26,756 bases of DNA, taken from an uncultured Bacteroides sp. GTDB taxonomy: Bacteria > Bacteroidota > Bacteroidia > Bacteroidales > Bacteroidaceae. The first letter of the stretch is position 1; every line of letters starts with the position of its first letter. The notes beneath the pieces were generated by a model that saw nothing but the letters and a program-made list of their open reading frames with translations, was not told the origin of the DNA and did no database searches. The position numbers and the translations under genes were made by a program. Shown here in pieces: positions 14,646-22,805 of this stretch. Where the stretch lies: positions 1 through 26,756 of the forward strand of contig CAAFUN010000136.1 of assembly GCA_900766195.1 (NCBI GenBank), in the 5' to 3' direction.

Positions 14646-16688
14646 TTATAACGTAAATGAAATAGTTGTCCCAAAGGTAAGTGGTTTTCCTTTCTGCGCA
14701 AAATATTCTGTGCGCAACTGAAATAAATATGCGGTATAATCTCGCGAAGTAGCGTTTTTAATCCAAAGATCAACAGTTAGATTCTTTTTTACAGCAGATA
14801 CTTTGCCGTTTAATGTTCCGTAAAATCCTTGGCTCACTGCATTTGCTTCATTCCAATATTGACGTCCAATGGCCGTATATTGGGCTGATACCAATAGATG
14901 ATCAACATAGCGGGAATGTAAATTAAAAGAATAATTTCCACCTAACATAATGGTCTGACGAGGAATATACGGAGTGTAATTGCCGGAATAATCAGCATTT
15001 CCAAGCTGGTATTCTCTGAATTTAGCTTCCGTGTATCCGTAAGACAGTTGTAAGCTTAGTTGATCTACCGGACGTGCTCTCAATGCTAACTCTATTCCTT
15101 TGCTGTAAGAGCGACCTGCATTGGTCAATACCTGTCCGCTTGGGATACTATGTGAAATCTGTTGATGTCTCCAATCTATATAAAACAGCGCAACATCTCC
15201 TTGAAGCTTACCTCCAAGCGCTGAGGCTTTTCCACCTATCTCATAGTTCCAGCTATATTCAGGATCATAGGTGCGTTCATCAGTTGAAGTAAATGAAACA
15301 TTAAAGCCGCCCGTTTTATATCCACGGGTAACAACGGCGTAAGCCATATTATCTTTATCAAATTGGTATTGCAGAGATAACTTAGGTGTAAATTGGGTGA
15401 AGTTCTTGCCATCATTCAGCTGATTGGATAGCTTTTTACTGCCATCTTTCAGTGACCATAGCGTGTAGTCCTGCTTATCTCTTTCAAAGTCTACACGTAC
15501 TCCTAGTGTAGCTGAAAGCTTGCGAACAAACAAATCTTTTACAGTGGATTGATGATAGAAAGCCAATCCGTAAGAAGGCTCTTTGAAGTCTTTTTGTACG
15601 CTATATGCTACTTTTCTGTTTACAGTATTATAAAAAGCGAAAACTCCGTTGAGCCAACTATACTTCTCATTGTTTCTGGAGCGCATCTCCAATTCTTGTG
15701 AATACTGGTTCTGATGTTGAGTTTGAATAACGAAATTTAGAGCTTGTTCGGTGAAATCCTGATCAATAGCCTGGCGATCTTTCAAGTTCTGATATCCGGT
15801 TACCGATTTTAGTATAAAGCAAGGAAATGCGTAGCTTAGAGTCAATCCGGTAGTGAGTACTCCTTGTCGGTAATAGCTGTAATCATTGTAGTTCACATCA
15901 TTAATCTTTCCGGTGCTCTGATTATACAATCCATACGGATAACCACCCTGATCGGTATATTCATAGTTTACCGCCAGCAAGGCCTCCAATCCGTTTGCAG
16001 CTTTCCATTGCAATTTACCTTTACTGGCGATATGATTAGATCGATCTACTTTCTCTCCGGTATGAAGGTTGGTGAAGAAGCCGCCGTTGTGCTTGTATTT
16101 GGAGGAAAGAGAATAGCCCAATCTTTTAGATATCTTTCCATAATAAGCTCCTGAAAATTCAGTTTGTCCATAGTCGGCCACTGTCTGCCGGTAGTTGAAT
16201 CCGTTATAATCCAAGGGATTCTTTGTATATACATTAATAATACCGCCCATGGTATTGCGCCCGTAAAGCGTGCTTTGAGGACCTCGTAATATTTCAATGC
16301 TACTTACCTCATTCATGTCAAAGTCGAAGACCGATTTCTCAAAGAAAGGTATTCCATCAACATACAATCCTACAGACGGCACCAGTTTTGAACCTATACC
16401 ACGGATATATAACGGAGAGGTCAGTTTGGAACCGTAATCGGGAAAATAAAGGTTGGGTATATACGAGCTTATTTCTTTGAAATCAGTAATGTTGCTTCTG
16501 TTTAATTCACTTATTGATAAGATTGATACAGAAGCGGGTACTTCTTTATAATTTTTATGTTCTTTGTATGAAGTCACTACCACTTCATCCAATGCCACTG
16601 ATTTGCGTGGTATGGAATCAAGATCGGATACGGTTGCAAAACTTATTTCAGAAACGAATAGAGCTGATAAAAGTAGGTAGTATTTCAT
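14646..16688 (-). CDS. TonB-dependent outer-membrane receptor (siderophore/heme class)
   Basis: From the ATG at 16688 the protein has 680 residues. It has a signal peptide (MKYYLLLSALFVSEISFA), a TonB box region DEVVVTSYKEH near 34-44, a plug domain from about 45 to 165 including PLYIRGIGSK and ILRGPQSTLYGRNTMGGIINV, and a 22-strand-type barrel ending in FGTTISFTL. It lacks the N-terminal carboxypeptidase-like domain of SusC proteins and has no SusD partner, so it belongs to the classical iron-siderophore/heme receptors. The upstream TTG at 16709 lies within the −7 element and is excluded as start. MFS permease, hemN and hemG genes follow in the same direction, suggesting the ligand is a tetrapyrrole or iron chelate. 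No HmuY-like partner is visible. Confidence 0.92.
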   Translation of the reverse strand: MKYYLLLSALFVSEISFATVSDLDSIPRKSVALDEVVVTSYKEHKNYKEVPASVSILSISELNRSNITDFKEISSYIPNLYFPDYGSKLTSPLYIRGIGSKLVPSVGLYVDGIPFFEKSVFDFDMNEVSSIEILRGPQSTLYGRNTMGGIINVYTKNPLDYNGFNYRQTVADYGQTEFSGAYYGKISKRLGYSLSSKYKHNGGFFTNLHTGEKVDRSNHIASKGKLQWKAANGLEALLAVNYEYTDQGGYPYGLYNQSTGKINDVNYNDYSYYRQGVLTTGLTLSYAFPCFILKSVTGYQNLKDRQAIDQDFTEQALNFVIQTQHQNQYSQELEMRSRNNEKYSWLNGVFAFYNTVNRKVAYSVQKDFKEPSYGLAFYHQSTVKDLFVRKLSATLGVRVDFERDKQDYTLWSLKDGSKKLSNQLNDGKNFTQFTPKLSLQYQFDKDNMAYAVVTRGYKTGGFNVSFTSTDERTYDPEYSWNYEIGGKASALGGKLQGDVALFYIDWRHQQISHSIPSGQVLTNAGRSYSKGIELALRARPVDQLSLQLSYGYTEAKFREYQLGNADYSGNYTPYIPRQTIMLGGNYSFNLHSRYVDHLLVSAQYTAIGRQYWNEANAVSQGFYGTLNGKVSAVKKNLTVDLWIKNATSRDYTAYLFQLRTEYFAQKGKPLTFGTTISFTL

Positions 16689-16706
16689 CTTTTTTATTTT
16701 TGTTTG

Positions 16707-16737
16707 CAAAAGTAGTGTGTTTTAGTATATTAGGCAA
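16707..16737 (-). promoter_or_regulatory. Promoter of the TonB receptor-heme operon
   Basis: On the minus strand TTG (16735-16737) and TACTTTTG (16707-16714) form −33 and −7 elements with a 20-bp spacer, a good fit to the Bacteroidetes consensus. Transcription would begin near 16700, 12 nt before the ATG at 16688. A perfect palindrome abuts the −33 element. Confidence 0.65.
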
Positions 16738-16754
16738 TCCTCATTTATGAGGAT
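16737..16754. promoter_or_regulatory. 18-bp perfect palindrome at the receptor promoter
   Basis: ATCCTCATTTATGAGGAT consists of two perfect 8-bp arms around TT. It overlaps the last base of the −33 element of the receptor promoter and extends upstream of it, a typical place for a dimeric regulator. It does not resemble a classical Fur box. The binding protein is unknown. Confidence 0.55.
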
Positions 16755-16823
16755 ATACTAGAAAAGATTTCTTATTCATTTTTTTGCCGCGATTAAACTA
16801 TTATGCGACTTGAGCAGACGTGG

Positions 16824-16867
16824 TACTGTCTAATAATTAGACACAGGTGTCTAATTATTAGACAGTA
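16824..16867. promoter_or_regulatory. 44-bp perfect inverted repeat: two tandem operators (sigma-54 activator sites)
   Basis: Positions 16824-16844 are the exact reverse complement of 16847-16867. Each arm contains a complete 15-bp dyad, GTCTAAT-A-ATTAGAC (centre 16835) and GTCTAAT-T-ATTAGAC (centre 16856). The centres are 21 bp apart, two helical turns, so two dimers would sit on the same face. They lie about 90 and 110 bp before the predicted sigma-54 start near 16945, the normal place for upstream activator sites of NtrC-family regulators. The same DNA could also form a cruciform or an RNA hairpin. Control of the divergent receptor operon cannot be excluded. Confidence 0.75.
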
Positions 16868-16918
16868 GGCTTCGGGTCTCCTAACTGTAACTGCTTGATA
16901 ATGTACATGTAATGATTG

Positions 16919-16934
16919 TGGCACAGTTTCTGCT
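16919..16934 (+). promoter_or_regulatory. Sigma-54 (RpoN) promoter of the FtsX-ABC cluster
   Basis: TGGCACAGTTTCTGCT matches the sigma-54 consensus TGGCACg-N4-TTGCw at all but two positions. The invariant GG (16920-16921) and GC (16932-16933) have the required spacing for −24 and −12. Transcription would begin near 16945, about 25 nt before the ATG at 16970. The tandem operators upstream support this reading. Confidence 0.78.
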
Positions 16935-16969
16935 TTATAATGGAAGACAAATATAGACAGTATATAATG

Positions 16970-19288
16970 ATGAAACAATTGTATTATGTGATTAAGACGC
17001 TACTGCGAGGACGAGGTTCTAACCTTATTAAAATTATCTCGCTCAGTCTGGGGCTGACAATGAGTATCCTGCTCTTTGCCCGTGTAGCTTTCGAGTTGAG
17101 TTATGATACCTGCTTTAAGGAGAATGAAGATCTATACCAGATTTTCTCGGTGTGGACTACAAATGGTGAAAAGCATGAACCGAGTGAATTTAATGTGGGA
17201 CCGGTGGCAGGAGCTATTCTTGAAAACTTTCCGAAAGAAGTGGAAGCTGCCACAAGTACCAATAGATATGCGGCCAGCGGACCGCTTTATCACGGTAGTG
17301 TTCGCTTTGATGACAGGAAAGTGATGGCGGATTCACTGTTTTTCCGCACTATGGGCATCGAGGTGCTTCGTGGTGATCCGCACGAGTTGGTAAACAGAGA
17401 CGTGATCTTTCTATCCAACCGCCTGGCAAAGAAAATATTCGGTGGAGAAGATCCCATAGGTAAGACTTTGATGTATAATAAGGAGCTGACGCTAACGGTG
17501 AAAGGTATTTATGCCGATCTACCGGAGAATACCACCTTTCCTTGTGATGGAGTAATCTCTATGCCTACCATGTGGAGCCGGAATATGCAAAATTATTCGT
17601 GGAACGGTGGAGACAGCTATCCAGAATATATCCGTTTCAGAAAAGGGGCTGACAAAGAATCTGTTATGAAACGCTTGGATGGCATGATTGCTAAGTATAA
17701 ACCGGCGGACATGGCGAAGATGCAATTGGATTATACTGTCTTTCTGAAACCTATCCGTGATGTTCATCGCGAGTATAAGGATGTAAAGCGGATGGTGTGG
17801 ATAATGAGTGCGCTGGCACTTTCCATCCTGTTTATTGCAGCACTCAACTATGTATTGATTTCCATTTCTTCACTCACTTACCGTGCTAAAGCCATTGGCG
17901 TACATAAATGTAACGGCGCATCGGGTGGTAGTGTGTTTAGCATGTTTTTGATAGAGACAGGTATTATCATCTTACTGGCAGTGGGAGTAATGGTGCTGTT
18001 GTTGTTCAACTTCCGCGATTTTGTAGAAGATACTACGGTGGCTAAATTGTCTTCATTATTTGCTCCTTCGCGCCTGTGGGTACCGGGGTTGACAGTGTTG
18101 CTTCTCTTTCTGATAGGAGGAGTGCTGCCGGGGCGGATATTCTCATCCATACCCGTATCACAAGTATTCCGGCGTTACACCGAAGGAAAAAAAGGCTGGA
18201 AGCGTCCGTTGTTGTTTGTACAGTTTGCCGGAGTTACCTTCATTGCCGGATTGATGTGCGTGGTGCTTGTGCAATACAACTACGTCACCCATAAGAGTAT
18301 GGGATACAATGCCGAACGGGTTGTGGTCTCACCAATGAGTTTTGATAGGACGGAAGAAGGTAAGAGTAAAGCGGACTATGTATTGGCGTATTTCAAAGGA
18401 CTACCCTATGTGGAAGAGGTTTCGTCGGCACGAGATTATCCGGCTTATAGCTTCAGTGGCGAGCTGGTAAGGGACGATACAGGAAAGTCATTGTTCTCCA
18501 CCCGTATTGAAGGCGAGATGGAAGATTATCCGAAGATGATGGGGATGACTTTTCTCTCCGGACGTATGACAAGGGATAATGATGAAGTGGTAGTGAACGA
18601 AACTTTTGCTGAATGGATGCATTGGGGCAGCCGCGTAGTGGGGCGTACGGTGAATTTGGGAAAGAATTATAAGGTGGTGGGGTTGCTCAAAGATTATCGT
18701 ATGAGCAGCTTCTATGATGAGCAACAGCCGCTTATGGTGTATCTCGATAGCTTCGGTGGATATGTCCATATCCGTTTGAAGGAGCCTTTTGCTGAAAATC
18801 TGGCAAAGTTAAATAGAGAATCGTCGGAGGCGCTACCCGATAAGGTGATTGAGTTTCGCTCATTGGAACAGATGCTCCGTGAGAATTATAATGCCACCCG
18901 CGTGTTCCGCAATGCCACTATCATGTCTACGGTGGCTATGGTATTTATCATGTTGATGGGGTTGATAGGCTATACTACCGATGAGGTGCGTCGACGTTCA
19001 AAAGAGATAGCCATACGCAAGGTGAACGGTGCGGAAGTACCGGATGTGCTGCATATCCTTTCACGCGATGTGCTCTATGTAGCTCTTCCGGCGGTCTTAC
19101 TCGGACTTGTGGGGTCTTGGTGTGTCAACAGTGTTTGGATGGAAAGCTTTGCCGAAAAGATACCGCTCAGTCCTGCTGTTTACCCGTTGTTGGGCATTGT
19201 TATTCTGCTCATTATTGTAGGATGTGTTGTTTGGAAATCGTGGCATATCGCCAATGAGAATCCGGTAAAGAGCATCAAGAGCGAATGA
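16970..19288 (+). CDS. FtsX/MacB-type ABC transporter permease (copy 1)
   Basis: From the ATG at 16970 the protein has 772 residues with two permease halves. Residues 18-40 form a membrane helix, about 45-270 a MacB_PCD-type periplasmic domain, and about 280-400 three helices. WKRPLLFVQFAGVTFIAG near 420 starts the second half, with another periplasmic domain at about 450-640 and an FtsX domain near 660-765, which includes VRRRSKEIAIRKVNGAE. It ends IANENPVKSIKSE, almost as in copy 2. The family acts by mechanotransmission on substrates in the periplasm or outer membrane (export of peptides, lipids or drugs). The start is fixed because longer frames would include the sigma-54 promoter, and copy 2 begins with the same MxQLYY segment. 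Base composition is richer in G+C than that of neighbouring genes. Confidence 0.92.
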   Translation: MKQLYYVIKTLLRGRGSNLIKIISLSLGLTMSILLFARVAFELSYDTCFKENEDLYQIFSVWTTNGEKHEPSEFNVGPVAGAILENFPKEVEAATSTNRYAASGPLYHGSVRFDDRKVMADSLFFRTMGIEVLRGDPHELVNRDVIFLSNRLAKKIFGGEDPIGKTLMYNKELTLTVKGIYADLPENTTFPCDGVISMPTMWSRNMQNYSWNGGDSYPEYIRFRKGADKESVMKRLDGMIAKYKPADMAKMQLDYTVFLKPIRDVHREYKDVKRMVWIMSALALSILFIAALNYVLISISSLTYRAKAIGVHKCNGASGGSVFSMFLIETGIIILLAVGVMVLLLFNFRDFVEDTTVAKLSSLFAPSRLWVPGLTVLLLFLIGGVLPGRIFSSIPVSQVFRRYTEGKKGWKRPLLFVQFAGVTFIAGLMCVVLVQYNYVTHKSMGYNAERVVVSPMSFDRTEEGKSKADYVLAYFKGLPYVEEVSSARDYPAYSFSGELVRDDTGKSLFSTRIEGEMEDYPKMMGMTFLSGRMTRDNDEVVVNETFAEWMHWGSRVVGRTVNLGKNYKVVGLLKDYRMSSFYDEQQPLMVYLDSFGGYVHIRLKEPFAENLAKLNRESSEALPDKVIEFRSLEQMLRENYNATRVFRNATIMSTVAMVFIMLMGLIGYTTDEVRRRSKEIAIRKVNGAEVPDVLHILSRDVLYVALPAVLLGLVGSWCVNSVWMESFAEKIPLSPAVYPLLGIVILLIIVGCVVWKSWHIANENPVKSIKSE

Positions 19289-19296
19289 CTCGGGTC

Positions 19297-19406
19297 GTTT
19301 CCTTACATGTGAACAGCAGTTTCCGCTAATGGGAACGCCTGTTTCCCTTATAGGAAACGATCGTTACTCCTATAGGAAACTGTCGTTTCTCTACTAGGAA
19401 ACAAAC
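19297..19406. repeat. Five tandem 22-bp palindromic repeats (GTTTCC-N6-GGAAAC-N4)
   Basis: Units start at 19297, 19319, 19341, 19363 and 19385. Each is an 18-bp palindrome with GTTTCC-like left arms (GTTTCC three times, GTTACT, GTTTCT) and GGAAAC-like right arms (GTGAAC, GGGAAC, GGAAAC three times), an unrelated 6-bp centre and a 4-bp spacer. The array starts 8 bp after the permease stop codon. It could form five RNA hairpins in the 3' untranslated region or serve as a protein-binding array. Degeneracy, the conserved palindromic arms and the short spacers rule out a CRISPR. Confidence 0.85.
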
Positions 19407-19722
19407 GGAACAAATCAGGAAAGAAAGAGAAAGACAAGGTGTAGTGACGGGAAGCAGACTAGCAGATGAAGGGACTTTCTGTTTTGGGGGAAGCGTAACT
19501 GCCATAGCCCATGGGGAAACTAAAGAAATGCGGGCTGCATTTGTAGTAAACAATGAGGTGTCATGGCAATGATCAATAGGGAAATAAGCCTGTTGGCATA
19601 AGGAATAAAAATAGTATATAGCGTAATAATTTCTTTTGTATATATCTTATATTATACTGATAAATAGGATATTATATATAGTTAATGAGATAATAACTTT
19701 AATATAGAAATAGAAAATAAAA
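19407..19722. other. Intergenic region before the ABC ATPase gene
   Basis: After the repeat array come roughly 150 purine-rich bases with no convincing gene, including a small inverted repeat AAATGC-N5-GCATTT near 19526-19542, and then a very AT-rich leader. I found no second sigma-54 site with correct spacing and only a near-match to the −7 element (TTCTTTTG near 19632-19639). Whether the ATPase has its own promoter or is read from 16945 is not settled by sequence. Confidence 0.45.
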
Positions 19723-20415
19723 ATGAATGTTATGATAGAGTTAAACGATTTAAGTAAAGTGTTCCGCACTTCCGAAGTGGAGACGGTGGCGCTGAATCAT
19801 GTGAATCTGGAAGTAAAGGAAGGTGAGTTTGTAGCCATTATGGGGCCGTCAGGTTGTGGCAAGTCAACGTTGCTGAATATTTTAGGATTGCTCGATAATC
19901 CCTCTGAAGGTTCGTATAAACTGATGGGACAGGAAGTGGCACAATTGAAAGAGAAAGAACGTACCCGTGTACGCAAAGGCAAACTGGGCTTTGTCTTTCA
20001 AAGCTTCAATCTTATAGATGAACTCAATGTGTATGAAAATGTGGAACTTCCGCTGACTTATCTTGGCGTGAAGGCTACTGAACGCAAGCGTCGGGTGGAG
20101 GAGATACTGAGACGGATGAACATCAATCATCGTGCCAAGCACTTTCCACAGCAGCTCTCGGGAGGGCAGCAGCAGCGTGTGGCCATAGCCCGTGCGGTGG
20201 TGACCAATCCCAAACTGATTCTTGCCGATGAGCCTACGGGTAATCTTGATTCAAAGAACGGTACCGAAGTGATGAACCTGCTTACCGAGCTCAATCATGA
20301 AGGCACCACCATTATTATGGTGACGCACTCCAAGCACGATGCCAGTTTTGCCCATCGCACCGTTCACTTGTTTGACGGCAGCATTGTGGCAAGTATCGCT
20401 TCGCAGAAGTTGTAG
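19723..20415 (+). CDS. ABC transporter ATP-binding protein, MacB/LolD type
   Basis: This 230-residue protein is a complete nucleotide-binding domain of the LolD/MacB subgroup: Walker A GPSGCGKST (41-49), Q-loop Q93 in VFQSFN, signature LSGGQQQRVAIARA (145-158), Walker B LILADEP with D169/E170, D-loop GNLD, and switch H202 in VTHSKHD. These ATPases pair with FtsX-fold permeases, and two such permeases flank it here (16970-19288 and 20511-22805). It probably forms a complex with both as a heteromer, or with each separately. The ATG at 19732 (MIELNDL) is an equally good start by family comparison. No membrane-fusion protein or TolC-like gene is visible in the window. Confidence 0.94.
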   Translation: MNVMIELNDLSKVFRTSEVETVALNHVNLEVKEGEFVAIMGPSGCGKSTLLNILGLLDNPSEGSYKLMGQEVAQLKEKERTRVRKGKLGFVFQSFNLIDELNVYENVELPLTYLGVKATERKRRVEEILRRMNINHRAKHFPQQLSGGQQQRVAIARAVVTNPKLILADEPTGNLDSKNGTEVMNLLTELNHEGTTIIMVTHSKHDASFAHRTVHLFDGSIVASIASQKL

Positions 20416-20510
20416 GTATAGCAGCATAAAGAAATTGCACGATGAGATAACTACTTTGCATCAGTAGGGAGTTAACGGGAGATTAATAATCTGTAGAAAA
20501 ACAACATATA

Positions 20511-22805
20511 ATGAGACAACTGTATTATGCCGTTCAAACGCTTTTGCGGGGGCGGGGTTCTAATATTATTAAAATAGTGTCGTTGACACTGGGGTTGTTC
20601 GTTGGCATCCTGCTCTTTGCCATGGTAGCATTTCAGTTGAGCTTTCACAAGTTTTTCCGACAGCCGGAGCAACTGTATATGGCCTTCCGAATTGATAACT
20701 TAGACAAGATCAGTAGCCCTTACACTTATGGAACATTGGCCAAAGCCTTGAGAGAGAATTTCCCCGGCGAAGTGATAGATGCCACTGTAATGCGTGACGT
20801 CGGTACGAATGTGTTCTATAATGGCAGTGTCCGTCTGATGGAGTACTGCGCTTTTGTCGATGAACATTTCTTTTCTACTCTGGGACTCAAGGTCATTGCC
20901 GGAAAGTCGGAAGAGCTTGCCACGCCGGGCATTATCTTTGTCTCCCGTAGTCTTGCAAGGAAAATATCGGGAAGCGAGGATCCTTTTGCCGTCCTTGGGA
21001 AGGTGGTGTATGCCGATCGTAAAGAAGCACAGGCAATAAAAGGAGTGTTCGAAGATATTCCTCAAAACTCGAATATATCCTTGGATGTAGCTTTGCCGAT
21101 GGCTAACTTGTGGAAGAATAACCGTGCCGGATGGGGATTTGACATAAGCTACATGTCCATTGTGAGGTTTGCTGACAAGAAGGCGGCACAGCAGGTGCAG
21201 GCTCGTCTACCAGAGTTATTGAAGAAGTATATGCCTGATTCCGGTAAAAGCCGGCGAGATTCTTCAGTCTACTTGTTCCGTCCGCTTTTACAATGGCATA
21301 CTGACAATCCTACAGTGCAGACAATGGTGTGGGTGATGTCCGTTCTTGCCATTGCCTTGTTGTTGCTTGCTGCATTCAACTATATTCTCATATCGGTATC
21401 TTCGCTTGCCCGCAGGGCTAAGGCAGTAGGAGTGCATAAGTGTAGCGGTGCGACGGAGAGGAATATCTTTTCCATGTTTCTCACTGAGACAGCCGTCATT
21501 GTGAGCATTTCGCTGTGTTTTGTAGCCCTCTTATTCTATTTATTCAGAGAGTCGATAGAAGAGATTACAGCTACTTCACTGACTACTCTTTTTGCTTGGA
21601 ATACATTGTGGGTGCCTGTGGTTATCCTTTTCGGTGTCTTTGTTCTGGCAGGAGTTATGCCTTCCTATCTTTTCGCTTCTATTCCGGTGACGCAGGTCTT
21701 CCGACGCTATACCGAGCGAAAAACTTCATGGAAGCGTCCGCTACTGTTTATCCAATTTATGGGGGTGACATTTATATTGGGATTCCTTGTCGTAGTATTC
21801 TATCAGTATCGCACCGTGATGAACAAGGATTTAGGATATAACCCGGATAGGGTCGTGATGTCGTGGTTTCGCTTTGGGAATGAACAGGGCAGTGCGAAAT
21901 CATTCTTCGAAAACTTGCCGATGGTGGAGGAGTATGCTGTGGCCGGTCAGCAGATCTGTTACGGTTACAGCGGTGACTCGTTTGATGTGGGCGAAGGGCG
22001 AAAAATAAATGTGCGTATGGATTGGGTGGGGAAAGACTTCATCCCGATGATGGGTATAAAGATAGTGAAAGGTAGAAATCTGGATGCAGAGAATGAAGCT
22101 GTGGTGAACGAAGAGTTTGTCCGTCAAGCCGGATGGACAGATGACCCTATCGGCAAGCAACTGACATTTTGGAATAGTGAAAAGCTGACTGTAGTAGGAG
22201 TTGCAGCCGATTTTGCTATCCGCAGTGCATATTACACGCAAGACCCCGTATTGCTAAAAGCTAGCTTCGACGTGAATAACCATTACCTGAGGTTAAAAGA
22301 ACCTTTTCAGGAAAATCTTAATAAACTCAATAAACAGATGGCGGAAGTATTTCCTACGGAAGATGTGGTGTTTTATCCCTTACGTAAAGAGCTTGACAGT
22401 GACTATACCGATATTCGTCGTTTTAGAGGTGGAGTATTATTGGCATCCCTATCCATTCTTCTGATAGCTTTGATGGGTTTGCAAGGCTACGTGAAAGATG
22501 AAGTACGCTTGCGTTCAAAGGAAATAGCCATTCGCAAGGTAAATGGAGCCAATGCCGGAAGTATTATGCGTCTGCTTGTAAAAGATACTATTTGCATGGC
22601 TATTCCGGCAGTTGTTTTGGGAAGTGTCTTTGCCTATTTTCTCGGTAAGCACTGGCTGGATACTTTTGCCCAACACATACAACCCGGTATTTGTCTGTTC
22701 GGTGGAGTGGCCTTGTTGGTTTTACTTATTTGCATTGCATCCATTCTGATACAAACTTGGCACATTGCCAACGAAAACCCTGTGGCAAGTATCAAGAACG
22801 AGTAA
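20511..22805 (+). CDS. FtsX/MacB-type ABC transporter permease (copy 2)
   Basis: This 764-residue protein has the same layout as the permease at 16970-19288: an N-terminal helix after MRQLYYAVQTLLRGRGSN, a periplasmic domain, three helices, a second half starting WKRPLLFIQFMGVTFILG, and a final FtsX block with VRLRSKEIAIRKVNGAN. It ends IANENPVASIKNE. The two are clearly paralogues, most alike around the membrane parts and most divergent in the periplasmic domains, which suggests duplication followed by specialisation. It follows the ATPase by 95 bp and is likely cotranscribed with it. Its last 14 bases overlap the end of the MATE gene on the opposite strand. Confidence 0.92.
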   Translation: MRQLYYAVQTLLRGRGSNIIKIVSLTLGLFVGILLFAMVAFQLSFHKFFRQPEQLYMAFRIDNLDKISSPYTYGTLAKALRENFPGEVIDATVMRDVGTNVFYNGSVRLMEYCAFVDEHFFSTLGLKVIAGKSEELATPGIIFVSRSLARKISGSEDPFAVLGKVVYADRKEAQAIKGVFEDIPQNSNISLDVALPMANLWKNNRAGWGFDISYMSIVRFADKKAAQQVQARLPELLKKYMPDSGKSRRDSSVYLFRPLLQWHTDNPTVQTMVWVMSVLAIALLLLAAFNYILISVSSLARRAKAVGVHKCSGATERNIFSMFLTETAVIVSISLCFVALLFYLFRESIEEITATSLTTLFAWNTLWVPVVILFGVFVLAGVMPSYLFASIPVTQVFRRYTERKTSWKRPLLFIQFMGVTFILGFLVVVFYQYRTVMNKDLGYNPDRVVMSWFRFGNEQGSAKSFFENLPMVEEYAVAGQQICYGYSGDSFDVGEGRKINVRMDWVGKDFIPMMGIKIVKGRNLDAENEAVVNEEFVRQAGWTDDPIGKQLTFWNSEKLTVVGVAADFAIRSAYYTQDPVLLKASFDVNNHYLRLKEPFQENLNKLNKQMAEVFPTEDVVFYPLRKELDSDYTDIRRFRGGVLLASLSILLIALMGLQGYVKDEVRLRSKEIAIRKVNGANAGSIMRLLVKDTICMAIPAVVLGSVFAYFLGKHWLDTFAQHIQPGICLFGGVALLVLLICIASILIQTWHIANENPVASIKNE

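Noticed and set aside
16689..16709. TTG at 16709 as TonB receptor start
   Set aside because: It lies within the −7 promoter element; the ATG at 16688 begins a good signal peptide.
16916..16969. TTG at 16916 as permease start
   Set aside because: The sigma-54 promoter lies within this extension, and the paralogue begins at the equivalent of 16970.
19297..19406. CRISPR array
   Set aside because: The 22-bp repeats are palindromic and degenerate, spacers are only 4 bp, and there are no cas genes.
19560..19722. Second sigma-54 promoter before the ATPase
   Set aside because: TGGCAATG and TTGGCATA look similar to the −24 half, but neither has a GC at the −12 distance.
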